Of a stretch of 64,000 nt of DNA, positions 19,013-27,777 are shown piece after piece. Position 1 is the stretch's first letter. Each line of letters starts with the position of its first letter. This DNA is from Pseudogemmatithrix spongiicola (GTDB lineage: Bacteria; Gemmatimonadota; Gemmatimonadetes; Gemmatimonadales; Gemmatimonadaceae). Where the stretch lies: positions 2,480,001 through 2,544,000 of the forward strand of contig NZ_CP130613.1 of assembly GCF_030623445.1 (NCBI RefSeq), in the 5' to 3' direction. The notes beneath the pieces are model-generated. The model worked only from the letters and a program-made list of their open reading frames with translations, was not told the origin of the DNA and did not search any database. The translations under genes and the position numbers were made by a program.

Positions 19013-19038
19013 TAGTGTATGGGTTATCCAATACACTA
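19013..19038. promoter_or_regulatory. 26-base inverted repeat, operator candidate
   Basis: Arms TAGTGTATGGG (19013-19023) and CCAATACACTA (19028-19038) match in 10 of 11 pairs around a TTAT centre. The repeat lies five bases upstream of the lipoprotein start at 19007 and about 120 bases upstream of the divergent membrane-protein gene. It is strikingly AT-rich for this genome. No regulator gene is adjacent. Confidence 0.5.
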
Positions 19039-19156
19039 TGCCTGACCAGGCGAGCCCGCAAGACTCAGGGCTCTCCGCACGAAGCGCGGGCGATCCGCCT
19101 GACGGCGGCAGCGGGCCGCGCAGGCCATCGTGAGGCTGTCCCCTTCGGAGGAGCCC

Positions 19157-19543
19157 GTGACCTACCGTCGCCTCATCGCCACGTGGGCGGTCCTTGCCGT
19201 CGCGATGCCGCTGAACGGCGCGCTGCGCGAGTTCGGCTTCAAGCGTATCGTGTCGCAGGCGACGGCGGAGACGCTCAGCGTCGTGTCGGGCATCGCCGTC
19301 ATCCTGCTCGTCACACGCCTGATGTTCCGCATTCCCGCGGCGACGCCGACGCGCCAGCTCGCGCTCTACTCGGTCATACTCGTCGCCCTCACGGTCGCGT
19401 ACGAGTTCGGCATCGGCATCGCCGGTGGGCGGTCGTGGCCGGAGATGCTCGAGAACTACGCCCTCTGGAAGGGTAGGCTCTGGCCGCTGGTCCTCGCGGC
19501 GCTCGCGCTCACGCCCTTTCTCTGGCGGCCGGGCCGGTCCTGA
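19157..19543 (+). CDS. Four-helix integral membrane protein, unknown
   Basis: 128 residues. GTG 19157 is chosen over GTG 19130 because GGAGGAG (19147-19153) stands just before it. Hydrophobic helices: LIATWAVLAVAMPLNGAL, LSVVSGIAVILLVTRLMF, LALYSVILVALTVAYEF and LWPLVLAALALTPFLW. The Glu in YEFGIGIAGG and the motif SWPEMLENYALWKGRLWP are distinctive, but I do not recognise the family. Confidence 0.7.
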   Translation: MTYRRLIATWAVLAVAMPLNGALREFGFKRIVSQATAETLSVVSGIAVILLVTRLMFRIPAATPTRQLALYSVILVALTVAYEFGIGIAGGRSWPEMLENYALWKGRLWPLVLAALALTPFLWRPGRS

Positions 19544-19578
19544 GCGATACTCTCGGGACTTTTTCGGGAGACTGTTCC

Positions 19579-21276
19579 GTGATCCGCCTCGCGTCACTGC
19601 TGGTCCTTGCGGCCGCCCCCACCCTCTTGGCGGCGCAGGCAGCCGCCCCGGCGACCTTCGCGGCGGACCCGCGTGTGGATTCGATCTTCGCGGAGTTCAC
19701 CTCCCCGGGCAGCCCCGGATGCGCGGTCGGGGCGTATCGCGACGACCGCCTCATCTACGCGCAGGGCTACGGCCTCGCCGACCTCGAGCGCAGCGTGCCG
19801 ATCACGAGTCGCAGCGTGTTCGACATCGGCTCGACCAGCAAGCAGTTCGCCGCCACGGCGATCGTCCTGCTTGCGCAGGAGGGCAAGCTGTCGCTCGACG
19901 ATGACGTGCGTCGCTTCATCCCCGAGCTCCCGGTCTACGAGCGGCCGATCACGATCCGCCAGATGCTGCACCACACCAGCGGCCTCCGGGACTACATCGG
20001 CCTGCTGGTCCTCTCCGGTCATCAGATCGACGACGTCACCACGCCCGAAGACGCGCTGCGGATCCTCAGCCGCCAGCGCGCGCTGAACTTCCTGCCGGGC
20101 GACGAGCATCTCTACAGCAACTCCGGCTACTTCCTCCTGTCCATCATCGTGCAGCGCGTGACCGGCAAGTCGCTGCGCGAGGAGGCGCAGGCGCGCATCT
20201 TCGAGCCGCTCGGGATGCGCAACACCGAATACCTTGGCAGCTACGACGACGTGATCGCGCAGCGGGCGCTGGCCTACGAGCCGCGAGGCGATGGCTATCG
20301 GCTCGACGTCTCGCGCTGGCTGCAGCTCGGCGACGGCGCCGTGTTCACCACGGTCGAGGACCTGTTGCTCTGGGACCGCAACTTCTACACGCCCACCGTC
20401 GGCGGCCGGGCGCTGCTCGACACGTTGCAGACGCGCGGCGTGCTCACCAACGGCGAGCGGATCAACTACGCGTTGGGGCTGATGCACGGTGAACTGCGTG
20501 GCGTGGCGACCGTACGCCACGGTGGCTCCTGGGGTGGATACCGTGCGGAGTTGCTGCGCCTGCCGAGCCTGCACTACGCCGTGGCCGTCCTCTGCAATCA
20601 CGGCGGGAGCAATCCGAGCGCACTGGCCGATGCCGTCGCCGGCGTGCACCTGGGCAGTGCGCTGCGCGCCGAACCTGCGGCGGCGGCAGCCCCATCCGCG
20701 CGCCGCGCGAGCACACCCGGCCTGCGCGTGCCGAGCGCCACGCTACAGCGTTACGTCGGGACCTTCCGCGCGCCGGGCGCCACGATGCTCTTCACCTTCG
20801 TGCAGGACAGCACGGGCCTGCGACTGACCTCGCCGGGTCGCTATGGCCTCACGGCGCTGAGCACCACGCGGTTTCGCGTCGAGGGATTGCCGTTCGAGGT
20901 GAGCTTTGAATTCCACGCGGCACCCGGCTCGGGGCCCATCAACGCCGCAACGCTCCGGGAACCAAACAGTCCCGAACAGACGATCCAGCGGATCAGCATC
21001 GTCACGCCAAGCGCGGCAGAACTCGCGGCCTACACGGGCACCTTCGAGAGCGACGAACTCGATGGTCGCTGGCAGGTATGGGCGGATAGCGCTGGGCTGC
21101 GCGTCCAACATCCCGGGGCCGCCGCGATGCGGATGCGTGCCCTTACCAAGGACGAGTTCTCGGGCGGCGGACTCACCATCCGCTTCCAACGCAACGAGGG
21201 CGGCACCGTCATCGGTGCCGCCCTCGATCAGGGTCGCGCGAAGAACATCGGACTCCGGCGCGTCAGCAGCCCGTAG
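19579..21276 (+). CDS. Serine hydrolase, class C beta-lactamase-like
   Basis: 565 residues from GTG 19579. Signal peptide ends T-L-L-A-A-Q. The beta-lactamase/esterase domain (about 30-360) has S-T-S-K in DIGSTSKQFAATA, YSNSGY and HGGSWGGYRAELL. The region after an Ala/Ser linker near 380 holds two lipocalin-like repeats (LQRYVGTFRAPGATMLFTF and LAAYTGTFESDELDGRW) as in many periplasmic S12 hydrolases. Likely a D-Ala-peptide or ester hydrolase rather than a resistance enzyme. Ends with TAG and converges on the acyl-CoA dehydrogenase. Confidence 0.9.
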   Translation: MIRLASLLVLAAAPTLLAAQAAAPATFAADPRVDSIFAEFTSPGSPGCAVGAYRDDRLIYAQGYGLADLERSVPITSRSVFDIGSTSKQFAATAIVLLAQEGKLSLDDDVRRFIPELPVYERPITIRQMLHHTSGLRDYIGLLVLSGHQIDDVTTPEDALRILSRQRALNFLPGDEHLYSNSGYFLLSIIVQRVTGKSLREEAQARIFEPLGMRNTEYLGSYDDVIAQRALAYEPRGDGYRLDVSRWLQLGDGAVFTTVEDLLLWDRNFYTPTVGGRALLDTLQTRGVLTNGERINYALGLMHGELRGVATVRHGGSWGGYRAELLRLPSLHYAVAVLCNHGGSNPSALADAVAGVHLGSALRAEPAAAAAPSARRASTPGLRVPSATLQRYVGTFRAPGATMLFTFVQDSTGLRLTSPGRYGLTALSTTRFRVEGLPFEVSFEFHAAPGSGPINAATLREPNSPEQTIQRISIVTPSAAELAAYTGTFESDELDGRWQVWADSAGLRVQHPGAAAMRMRALTKDEFSGGGLTIRFQRNEGGTVIGAALDQGRAKNIGLRRVSSP

Positions 21277-21288
21277 CGCCGCGGCCGC

Positions 21289-22524
21289 TCAGCCCCCGAA
21301 CGCGTTCATCCCCGTCACGGCCTGCCCGAGGATGAGCGAATGGATGTCGTGGGTGCCCTCGTAGGTATACACGCTCTCGAGGTTGGCCATGTGCCGCATC
21401 GACGCATACTCGGCGACGATGCCGTTCCCGCCCAACAGACGCCGCGCTTCGCGCGCGATGTCGGTGGCGATGTTCACGTTGTTGCGCTTGGCGAACGACA
21501 CCTGCTGCGGCGTGAAGGTGCCCGCGTCCTTCATGCGACCGAGGTGCAGTGACACCAGCTGGCCCTTCACGATTTCCGTGAGCATGTCCGCCAGACGCAC
21601 CTGCTGGATCTGGAAGCCGCCGATCGGGCGCCCGAACATCACGCGCTCCTTCGAGTAGGCCAGCGCCTCCTCGTAGCAGGCGATGGCGGCACCCAGCGCC
21701 CCCCAGGAGATGCCGTAGCGCGCCTGGGTGAGGCACATCAGCGGGCTCTTGAGGCCGCCGCTCTTCGGCAGGATCGCATCGGCCGGCAGATGCACGTTGT
21801 CGAACACGAGCTCGCTGGTGTCGGACGCGCGCAGCGAGAGCTTGCCCTTCTGCCCGTTGGCCTTGAAGCCCTTGGTGCTGGTCGGAACGATGAAGCCGCG
21901 GATGCTCTTGCCCGAGTCATCGTTGTCTTCGGTCTTCGCCCAGACGATCGCGACCTGCGCGGTCGAGCCGTTCGTGATCCACATCTTCGCGCCGTTCAGG
22001 ATCCACGAGCCGTCCTTCTGCTCCTTGGCGCGCGTGATCATGCCGGCGGGGTTCGAGCCGTAGTCGGGCTCGGTGAGGCCGAAGCAGCCGATGATCTCGC
22101 CCTTCGCCATCTTCGGCAGGTAGTGCTTCTTCTGCTCCTCGCTGCCGAAGGCATAGATCGGGTACATCACCAGCGAGCCCTGCACCGAGGCGAACGAGCG
22201 GATGCCCGAGTCGCCGCGCTCCAGCTCCTGGTTGATGAGCCCGTACATGACGTTGCTCAGCCCCGCGCAGCCGTACTCCTCCGGCAGGTTCGCGCCGAGG
22301 TAGCCGTTCGCGCCCATCTCGGCGATCAGCTCCTTCGGGAAGCGACCGTCCACGTAGCACTGCCCGATGATCGGCAGGACCTTCTCGTCGACGAAGGCGC
22401 GGACGGAGTCGCGGACGGCGCGCTCCTCTTCGGTCAGCGCGGCGTCGATGTTGAAGAGGTCGCCCTCGCGCGGCTTGAGCTGCGGCGAGGCGAGAAACGA
22501 CTGGGTATCGAGATCGGAGGCCAT
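21289..22524 (-). CDS. gcdH: Acyl-CoA dehydrogenase, glutaryl-CoA dehydrogenase-like
   Basis: 411 residues. Aligns by eye along its length with human glutaryl-CoA dehydrogenase: LTEEERAVRDSVRAF, YGCAGLSNVMYGLI, ELERGDSGIRSFASVQGSLVM with the Arg that contacts the distal carboxylate, GCFGLTEPDYGSNP, ARYGISWGALGAA and TYEGTHDIHSLILG with the catalytic Glu. It would oxidise and decarboxylate glutaryl-CoA to crotonyl-CoA, passing electrons to ETF. A related dicarboxylyl-CoA dehydrogenase cannot be excluded. etfBA and a membrane ETF oxidoreductase lie 6-10 kb away. Confidence 0.85.
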   Translation of the reverse strand: MASDLDTQSFLASPQLKPREGDLFNIDAALTEEERAVRDSVRAFVDEKVLPIIGQCYVDGRFPKELIAEMGANGYLGANLPEEYGCAGLSNVMYGLINQELERGDSGIRSFASVQGSLVMYPIYAFGSEEQKKHYLPKMAKGEIIGCFGLTEPDYGSNPAGMITRAKEQKDGSWILNGAKMWITNGSTAQVAIVWAKTEDNDDSGKSIRGFIVPTSTKGFKANGQKGKLSLRASDTSELVFDNVHLPADAILPKSGGLKSPLMCLTQARYGISWGALGAAIACYEEALAYSKERVMFGRPIGGFQIQQVRLADMLTEIVKGQLVSLHLGRMKDAGTFTPQQVSFAKRNNVNIATDIAREARRLLGGNGIVAEYASMRHMANLESVYTYEGTHDIHSLILGQAVTGMNAFGG

Positions 22525-22549
22525 CGGGTCGTGGGGAAAGAGACCCTGT

Positions 22550-22555
22550 AATCTA
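22550..22555 (-). promoter_or_regulatory. TAGATT -10-like box upstream of gcdH
   Basis: Minus-strand TAGATT about 25 bases before the ATG at 22524 would give a short leader. No clear -35. It is one of several TAGATT hexamers at promoter distance in this window. Confidence 0.3.
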
Positions 22556-22637
22556 GCGAAAGCGGGTGCCGCGCGTCCCAGCGGCGCGGTAGCTTGCCTG
22601 TACAGCGTCCGACACCTCGCCTCACGCCCGCGTGCCG

Positions 22638-24341
22638 ATGCCCCATAGTGTCTCCCTGATCTCGACCATCGCCGGCGCCTTCGTGCTGGCCCTGATCCTC
22701 GGCTACATCGCCGTGCGCCTGCGCATGCCGGCCCTCGTCGGGTATCTGGTCGCGGGTGTCGTGATGGGCCCGTTCACCCCCGGATTCACGGGCGACCTGG
22801 AGCTGATCCAGCAGCTCGCCGAGATCGGCGTCATGCTCCTCATGTTCGGCGTGGGGATGCACCTCTCGCTCGAGGACCTGCTCTCGGTACGCCGCATCGC
22901 GGTGCCCGGCGCGGTCCTGCAGATCGCCGTCGCGACCGGGATGGGGTACGCGGTGGCGCACTACTGGTGGGGCTGGGACGTCGGCGCGGGTCTGGTGTTC
23001 GGCCTCTCGCTGTCCGTCGCGTCCACCGTCGTGCTGCTCCGTGCCCTCGAGGCCCGCGGCTCGCTCGAGACGCTCACGGGACGCATCGCCGTGGGCTGGC
23101 TGGTGGTCGAGGACATCGCGATGGTCGTGGCCCTCGTGCTGCTGCCGCCGCTCGCCGCCGCGCTCACCGGCGACGGCACGCTGCCCGGCGAATCGCTGGG
23201 CAAGCAACTCGCGCTGACGCTGGGCAGCGTGGTGCTGTTCGTCGTCCTCATGTTCGTGGTCGGCCGCCGGCTCTTCCCATGGATCCTGCTGCGCATCGCC
23301 GGCACGGGCTCGCGCGAACTCTTCACGCTCGCCGTCATGGCCGCCGGCGTCGGCATCGCCTACGCGGCCGGCGTGATCTTCGGCGTGAGTTACGCGCTCG
23401 GCGCCTTCTTCGCCGGCATGGTGATGCGCGAGTCCGAGTTCTCGCATCGCGCCGCCGACGAGTCGCTGCCCTTCCGCGATGCCTTCGCGGTGCTCTTCTT
23501 CGTCTCGGTCGGCATGCTCTTCAATCCGGCCCTGCTCTGGCAGGAGCCGCTGAAGATCCTGACGGTGCTGTTCATCATCATCATCGGCAAGTCGATCGCG
23601 GCGTTCGGGCTCGTGCTGATGTTCCGCTACCCGCTCAACACGGCCCTCACCGTCTCGGCGGCGCTGGCGCAGATCGGCGAGTTCTCGTTCATCCTCGCGG
23701 GCATGGGCGTGTCGCTCGGCCTCCTCTCGCTCGAGGGGCAGAACCTGATCCTCGCGGGGGCGGTCGTGTCGATCGCGCTCAACCCCGTGATCTTCTCGGC
23801 GATCGAACCGGCCCGGCAGTGGATCCTGAAGCGATCCCGCCTGGCGCGGCATTTTGCGCGTCCCAACGACCGGCTGGCCGAGTTGCCGCACTCCTACACG
23901 CCGGCCAAACTGACGAACCACCTGCTGATCGTCGGCTACGGCCGCGTCGGCCGCCGCATCGGCGAGGCGCTCACGGCGCAGGGCCTCACCTTCGTCGTCG
24001 CCGAGCAGAACCGCGAGATCGTCGCGCGCCTGCGCTCGGAGGGTATCGCCGCCGTCGCGGGCGATGCGACGGAGCCCGAGGTCCTCATCCAGGCGCACGT
24101 CGCCCGCGCGCGCGCCCTCGTGATCGCCACGCCCGACACCGTCGGCGTGAAGGCCATCATGGACATCGCGCACCGCCTGCGTCCCGAGCTACCGGTCATC
24201 GTGCGCACGCACGGCGACAAGGAAGCCGAGGAGCTGCGGCACGAGCCGCGCGTCGAGGTGTTCATGGGCGAAGAGGAGCTCGCCAAGGCCATGATCGCCG
24301 CGCTGCTGCGCGAGGTGCGGCCCTCGGCGCAGGCGTCGTAG
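22638..24341 (+). CDS. CPA2-family cation:proton antiporter with TrkA-N domain
   Basis: 567 residues from ATG 22638 (a GTG at 22632 is also possible). Twelve or so helices carry family motifs GYLVAGVVMGPFTPGF, GVMLLMFGVGMHLSLEDLL, SVASTVVLLRALE and AALAQIGEFSFILAGMGV. A cytoplasmic RCK/TrkA-N domain begins LLIVGYGRVGRRIGEAL and runs to the end. It resembles YbaL/KefB-type K+/H+ antiporters. The nucleotide-binding domain likely gates transport. Divergent from gcdH, 113 bases apart. Confidence 0.92.
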   Translation: MPHSVSLISTIAGAFVLALILGYIAVRLRMPALVGYLVAGVVMGPFTPGFTGDLELIQQLAEIGVMLLMFGVGMHLSLEDLLSVRRIAVPGAVLQIAVATGMGYAVAHYWWGWDVGAGLVFGLSLSVASTVVLLRALEARGSLETLTGRIAVGWLVVEDIAMVVALVLLPPLAAALTGDGTLPGESLGKQLALTLGSVVLFVVLMFVVGRRLFPWILLRIAGTGSRELFTLAVMAAGVGIAYAAGVIFGVSYALGAFFAGMVMRESEFSHRAADESLPFRDAFAVLFFVSVGMLFNPALLWQEPLKILTVLFIIIIGKSIAAFGLVLMFRYPLNTALTVSAALAQIGEFSFILAGMGVSLGLLSLEGQNLILAGAVVSIALNPVIFSAIEPARQWILKRSRLARHFARPNDRLAELPHSYTPAKLTNHLLIVGYGRVGRRIGEALTAQGLTFVVAEQNREIVARLRSEGIAAVAGDATEPEVLIQAHVARARALVIATPDTVGVKAIMDIAHRLRPELPVIVRTHGDKEAEELRHEPRVEVFMGEEELAKAMIAALLREVRPSAQAS

Positions 24342-24348
24342 CGCCAGC

Positions 24349-25137
24349 TTAGGCTGGCCGCTTCGCCCGCGGCACCGCCCCGACCTCGCGGCACTTCCGG
24401 CGGAAGTCGAGGCCGTGGTCGATCGGCAGCCCGTTCTCGTGCTGCCACTGGTGCACCATCTCGTGCAGCAGCGTCTCGACGGCGCTCGCGAAGCCGTCGC
24501 GCCGGATGTGCCGGGCGCTGATCGCGATCTCGGCGCCGCCGCCCTCAAGGCCCGGCGCGTAGTGCCCGAGCCGCCGCAGCATCCGCCGCGACACGCGGAT
24601 CGGGATCTGCTTGAGCTGTGCCCCGAAGCGCTCGCCGTTCAGGCGCGTATGCCACTCGGCCAAGCGCTCGGCCAGCGGCTCGTCCTCGGGATGCGTGCGC
24701 TCCGGCGCGCGGGGCGGCTTCGTGTGCTTGGGCAACGGGTACGCGAGGATGGCCTGTCGCGCCGTATTCCGCTCCCAGGGCTTCTTGGCCATGACGAAGC
24801 GCACGATCTGCGCGTGCAGCTCGCGCGGCGCCGTGCAGAAACCCTCGTGCACGCGCAGCTCATAGCCCTTCAGCGACACCACCACGCTGCGATTGCGCGT
24901 CAACACCAGCGAGCGGATGTGCTGCAGTCCCATGCCGCGCAGGATGCCCAGCAGCACGTCCGCCGCGCGCGCGGCGTCCTCCGCGTCCTCTTCCTCCTGC
25001 TCGGCGATCGCCGCCGCATCGAGGTCTTCGTCGATCGGCGCCGGCTGTACCGCCAGCACGCTCTCGCGACTGCCCTCGATGGCGGGCTCCGGCGCGAAGA
25101 ACAGGCCGAGCTGATCCTCCTGCGCGCGGCGCGTCAT
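24349..25137 (-). CDS. SprT-like zinc metalloprotease
   Basis: 262 residues from ATG 25137, which overlaps the stop of the phosphoesterase gene. An acidic N-terminal region (EQEEEDAEDAARAAD) leads to a middle part with conserved DUF45-like helices. The C-terminal SprT-like domain has LLHEMVHQWQHENG (HExxH zinc site) and DHGLDFRRKCREVG, which supplies the third ligand region. The target is unknown; eukaryotic SPRTN relatives cleave DNA-protein crosslinks. The C-terminal zinc-ribbon of classical SprT is absent. Confidence 0.8.
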   Translation of the reverse strand: MTRRAQEDQLGLFFAPEPAIEGSRESVLAVQPAPIDEDLDAAAIAEQEEEDAEDAARAADVLLGILRGMGLQHIRSLVLTRNRSVVVSLKGYELRVHEGFCTAPRELHAQIVRFVMAKKPWERNTARQAILAYPLPKHTKPPRAPERTHPEDEPLAERLAEWHTRLNGERFGAQLKQIPIRVSRRMLRRLGHYAPGLEGGGAEIAISARHIRRDGFASAVETLLHEMVHQWQHENGLPIDHGLDFRRKCREVGAVPRAKRPA

Positions 25138-25952
25138 CGCGGGAACACCCGGTCGTTGCGCGGCGCAAAGTCCTTCGCGTCGGCGTCCCACACGCAGGCC
25201 CGCACGACGAATCGCGTCGGTTCGACCTCGATCTCCTGGAACGCCGCCGGCAGCCCGCCGCGCGTGCGCTCGCAGAAGCTCGTGCTGTGCGACACGACCA
25301 TGCGCCGCCCCGTCAGTTCGATGGCCTCGATGCGCGTCTGGTGATCGTGCCCGTTCAGCACCAGGTCGGCGCCGGTCTGCAGCGCCTCGCCGATGCCGTC
25401 GGCCTTGTTCACGAGCCCCCAGCGCCGCGAGAGGTCCCCGCGCAGCAGGTTGTGGTGGAACACCAACACCTTGAGGTCACCGGCGGGCGCCGCGTCGAAC
25501 GCGCGCTTGGCCTTGGCCCACTGCTCTGGGCGGATCGCGCCGACCACGGAGAGGTCGCGTGCCCGCGTCGTGATGGTGTACGTGCGCACGCCGTGGCAGG
25601 AGTTGAGCCCGACGATCGTCACGCCCGGCAGCTGCAGCGTCGGCTCCAGCTCGGCGTCGATCCACTTGCGGTATCCCGCAAGCAGCGGGGCCTCGACGCC
25701 GACACCGACCGGCTTCCACCACCACGCCACGTCGTGGTTGCCCGGCACGGTGAGGACAGGGGCGTGTGCACGCATGGCATCCAGCCACTGCTTCGCCGCG
25801 CGGAACTGCTCGCGGAAATTGCGCTGCGTCAGGTCTCCGGCCACGACGACGGCCGCATAGCGCCCCGCCGCGACGCGTCGGACCACCGCGTCCGTGTACT
25901 CGGCGACCGCATGGCGGCCGAAGTGCACATCGGAGACCTGCAGCAGCCGCAT
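25134..25952 (-). CDS. Metallophosphoesterase, class III cyclic nucleotide PDE-like
   Basis: 272 residues from ATG 25952. Calcineurin-like metal-site motifs in order: QVSDVHFGRH, VVAGDLTQR, TVPGNHDVAWW, FHHNLL and LNGHDHQTR. This set matches bacterial 3',5'-cAMP phosphodiesterase/UDP-sugar hydrolase-like enzymes; the substrate is uncertain. It lies between isocitrate dehydrogenase and the SprT gene in one minus-strand unit. Confidence 0.88.
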   Translation of the reverse strand: MRLLQVSDVHFGRHAVAEYTDAVVRRVAAGRYAAVVVAGDLTQRNFREQFRAAKQWLDAMRAHAPVLTVPGNHDVAWWWKPVGVGVEAPLLAGYRKWIDAELEPTLQLPGVTIVGLNSCHGVRTYTITTRARDLSVVGAIRPEQWAKAKRAFDAAPAGDLKVLVFHHNLLRGDLSRRWGLVNKADGIGEALQTGADLVLNGHDHQTRIEAIELTGRRMVVSHSTSFCERTRGGLPAAFQEIEVEPTRFVVRACVWDADAKDFAPRNDRVFPR

Positions 25953-25959
25953 GCGAGCG

Positions 25960-26988
25960 TCAGCCCCGCGCGAGGCGGGCAATCACGGCATCGGTGTACT
26001 GCTCGGTGGTCGCCGAGCCACCGACGTCGCGCGTGACCGTCTTGCCCTCGCGCAGCACGGATTCGATGGCCGCGCGGATGCGATTCGCGCGTGCATCGTC
26101 ACCGACGTGATCGAGCAGCTGGCAACCGGCGAGCATGACCGCCGTCGGATTCGCGATGCCCTGCCCCGCGATGTCCGGCGCGGTGCCATGCACGGCCTCG
26201 AAGATGCCGCAGTCGTAGCCGATGTTCGCGCCCGGGGTGAGGCCGAGGCCGCCGACGAGCCCGCTCGTGAGATCCGAGAGGATGTCCCCGAAGAGGTTCG
26301 TCGTGACGATCACGTCGTACTTGTCCGGGCGCATCACCAGCTCCATGGCGCAGGCGTCGACGATCTTGTCGTCGCTGGCCACGCGGCCCTCGTACTCCTT
26401 GGCCACCTGGCGCCCGACCTCGAGGAACAGGCCCTGCGAGTACTTGAGGATGTTCGCCTTGTGGACGATGGTGACCTTCTTGCGCCCGTGCTTGAGCGCG
26501 TACTCGAAGGCGTAGCGCACGATGCGCTCGGCGCCCACGCGCGAGATGATCGCCACCGACTGTGCCACCGCGTGCGGATCGCTGCCGATCTTCACGTAGT
26601 TCTCGACGCCCACGTAGAGGCCTTCCGTGTTCTCGCGCACGAGCACGACGTCGACGTTCTCGAAGCGGCTCTTCGGCAGGATGGTCTTGGCCGGCCGCAG
26701 GTTGGCGTAGAGGTCGAACTCCTTGCGCAGCGCGACGTTGATCGACCGGAAGCCCTTGCCGACCGGCGTCTCGAGCGGGCCCTTGAGGGCGAGCTTCGTG
26801 CGCTTGATGGACTCGAGCGTGGCCTCGGGAATCGGGTCGCCGTGTTCCTTCACGGCGGCCATGCCGGCGAGCTGGCGGTCCCAGGTGAACGACGCGCCCG
26901 CGGCCTCGAGGACCCGCACGGTGGCGTCGGTGATGGCGGGGCCGATGCCGTCCCCGGGGATGAGCGTGACGTCGAGCTTCTTGGACAT
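25960..26988 (-). CDS. Isocitrate dehydrogenase, NAD-type
   Basis: 342 residues from ATG 26988. LIPGDGIGPAITDA, KGPLETPVGKGFRSINVALRK, DLYANLRPAKT, RENTEGLYVGVE, TIVHKANILKYSQG, TTNLFGDILSDL and HGTAPDIAGQGIANPTAVML follow the isocitrate/isopropylmalate dehydrogenase family. The short length and the R-x(4)-R segment resemble the NAD-dependent IDH3 subunit rather than NADP-IDH or LeuB. It would oxidise isocitrate to 2-oxoglutarate. A longer upstream frame exists, but the family alignment begins here. Confidence 0.85.
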   Translation of the reverse strand: MSKKLDVTLIPGDGIGPAITDATVRVLEAAGASFTWDRQLAGMAAVKEHGDPIPEATLESIKRTKLALKGPLETPVGKGFRSINVALRKEFDLYANLRPAKTILPKSRFENVDVVLVRENTEGLYVGVENYVKIGSDPHAVAQSVAIISRVGAERIVRYAFEYALKHGRKKVTIVHKANILKYSQGLFLEVGRQVAKEYEGRVASDDKIVDACAMELVMRPDKYDVIVTTNLFGDILSDLTSGLVGGLGLTPGANIGYDCGIFEAVHGTAPDIAGQGIANPTAVMLAGCQLLDHVGDDARANRIRAAIESVLREGKTVTRDVGGSATTEQYTDAVIARLARG

Positions 26989-27005
26989 GGTTCTCGGGGG
27001 GAGTG

Positions 27006-27596
27006 TTACGGGTCTACAACGAGATCGGCGAGCCGCGCGGCGAGCCCGGCGGCGGCTTCCTCGCGGCCCGCCGCGATGAGGTCGGCAGCCCAAACGACCG
27101 TGCGCGCACGGGTATCGGTGATGACGAGCCGCAGCACGGCCTCGTCGCCGTGCCCACGCAGCTCGACGGGAATGAGCGCAAATCGCGTGTCGCCCAGCGC
27201 CGTCACCGTGCGGAGGTTGTCCGCCACGAGAGCTGGCACCGCATCACCGACTTCCGGCAACGTACGGCGCCAGGCCCCGGCGCCGAGCGCGGTGGGATCG
27301 GCGCGGAGCGTCGGATTGCGACGGGCACTGCGCACGACGTCGCCGGCGAAGGCCCAGCGCGTGGCCATTCCGCGCGAACGGAACTCGCGGGCGATGGCGC
27401 TGTCGAGCTGCGCCCGCAGCTGCCCGCCGTCAGCGCTCAGGCTCCATCCCGTGCTGTCGGATCGCCAGAACTGCACCGGCGTGACCGCCATCCGCTCCGA
27501 CGCGAACGCCGCCAAGGGACGGGCGCCGGGCGCGACCCCCTGCGCAGCCAGCAGAACCGGCGTCGCGAGCAGCGCGAGAGAGGCGAGGAAACGCAT
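27006..27596 (-). CDS. Exported hypothetical protein
   Basis: 196 residues; signal peptide LASLALLATPVLLAAQ. The mature chain has a mixed pattern (WSLSADGGQLRAQLDSAIAREF, TRFALIPVELRG, ARTVVWAADLIAAG) that resembles periplasmic proteins measuring or binding through a DUF-type alpha/beta fold; I do not recognise it. It ends 17 bases before idh, so it may be the first gene of that operon. A TAGATT box lies six bases before its ATG. Confidence 0.65.
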   Translation of the reverse strand: MRFLASLALLATPVLLAAQGVAPGARPLAAFASERMAVTPVQFWRSDSTGWSLSADGGQLRAQLDSAIAREFRSRGMATRWAFAGDVVRSARRNPTLRADPTALGAGAWRRTLPEVGDAVPALVADNLRTVTALGDTRFALIPVELRGHGDEAVLRLVITDTRARTVVWAADLIAAGREEAAAGLAARLADLVVDP

Positions 27597-27602
27597 CCAT
27601 GC

Positions 27603-27608
27603 AATCTA
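27603..27608 (-). promoter_or_regulatory. TAGATT -10-like box, six bases before ATG
   Basis: Minus-strand TAGATT followed by GCATGG and the start codon of the gene at 27596. The six-base gap equals that at the SDR gene, again suggesting a leaderless transcript. Confidence 0.35.
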
Positions 27609-27777
27609 ATCGCGTACCCCGGATGCTCCCACCCGCTGGGCCGCACGAGGCCGTCGCGGCGCGATCGCGCGACGCCCTTCCGCCAGACCGAGGGAATCGC
27701 GTAGGATTGGCCAGCGACAGACAGGCGCCGTGCCCCACGCGGCCGCCATTCGGGACCTCCCCCTCTTCCCCTCCCCG

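Noticed and set aside
19544-19578. Terminator-like CTCTCGGGACTTTTTCGGGAG
   Set aside because: The two CGGG runs are direct, not inverted, so they do not form a stable stem.
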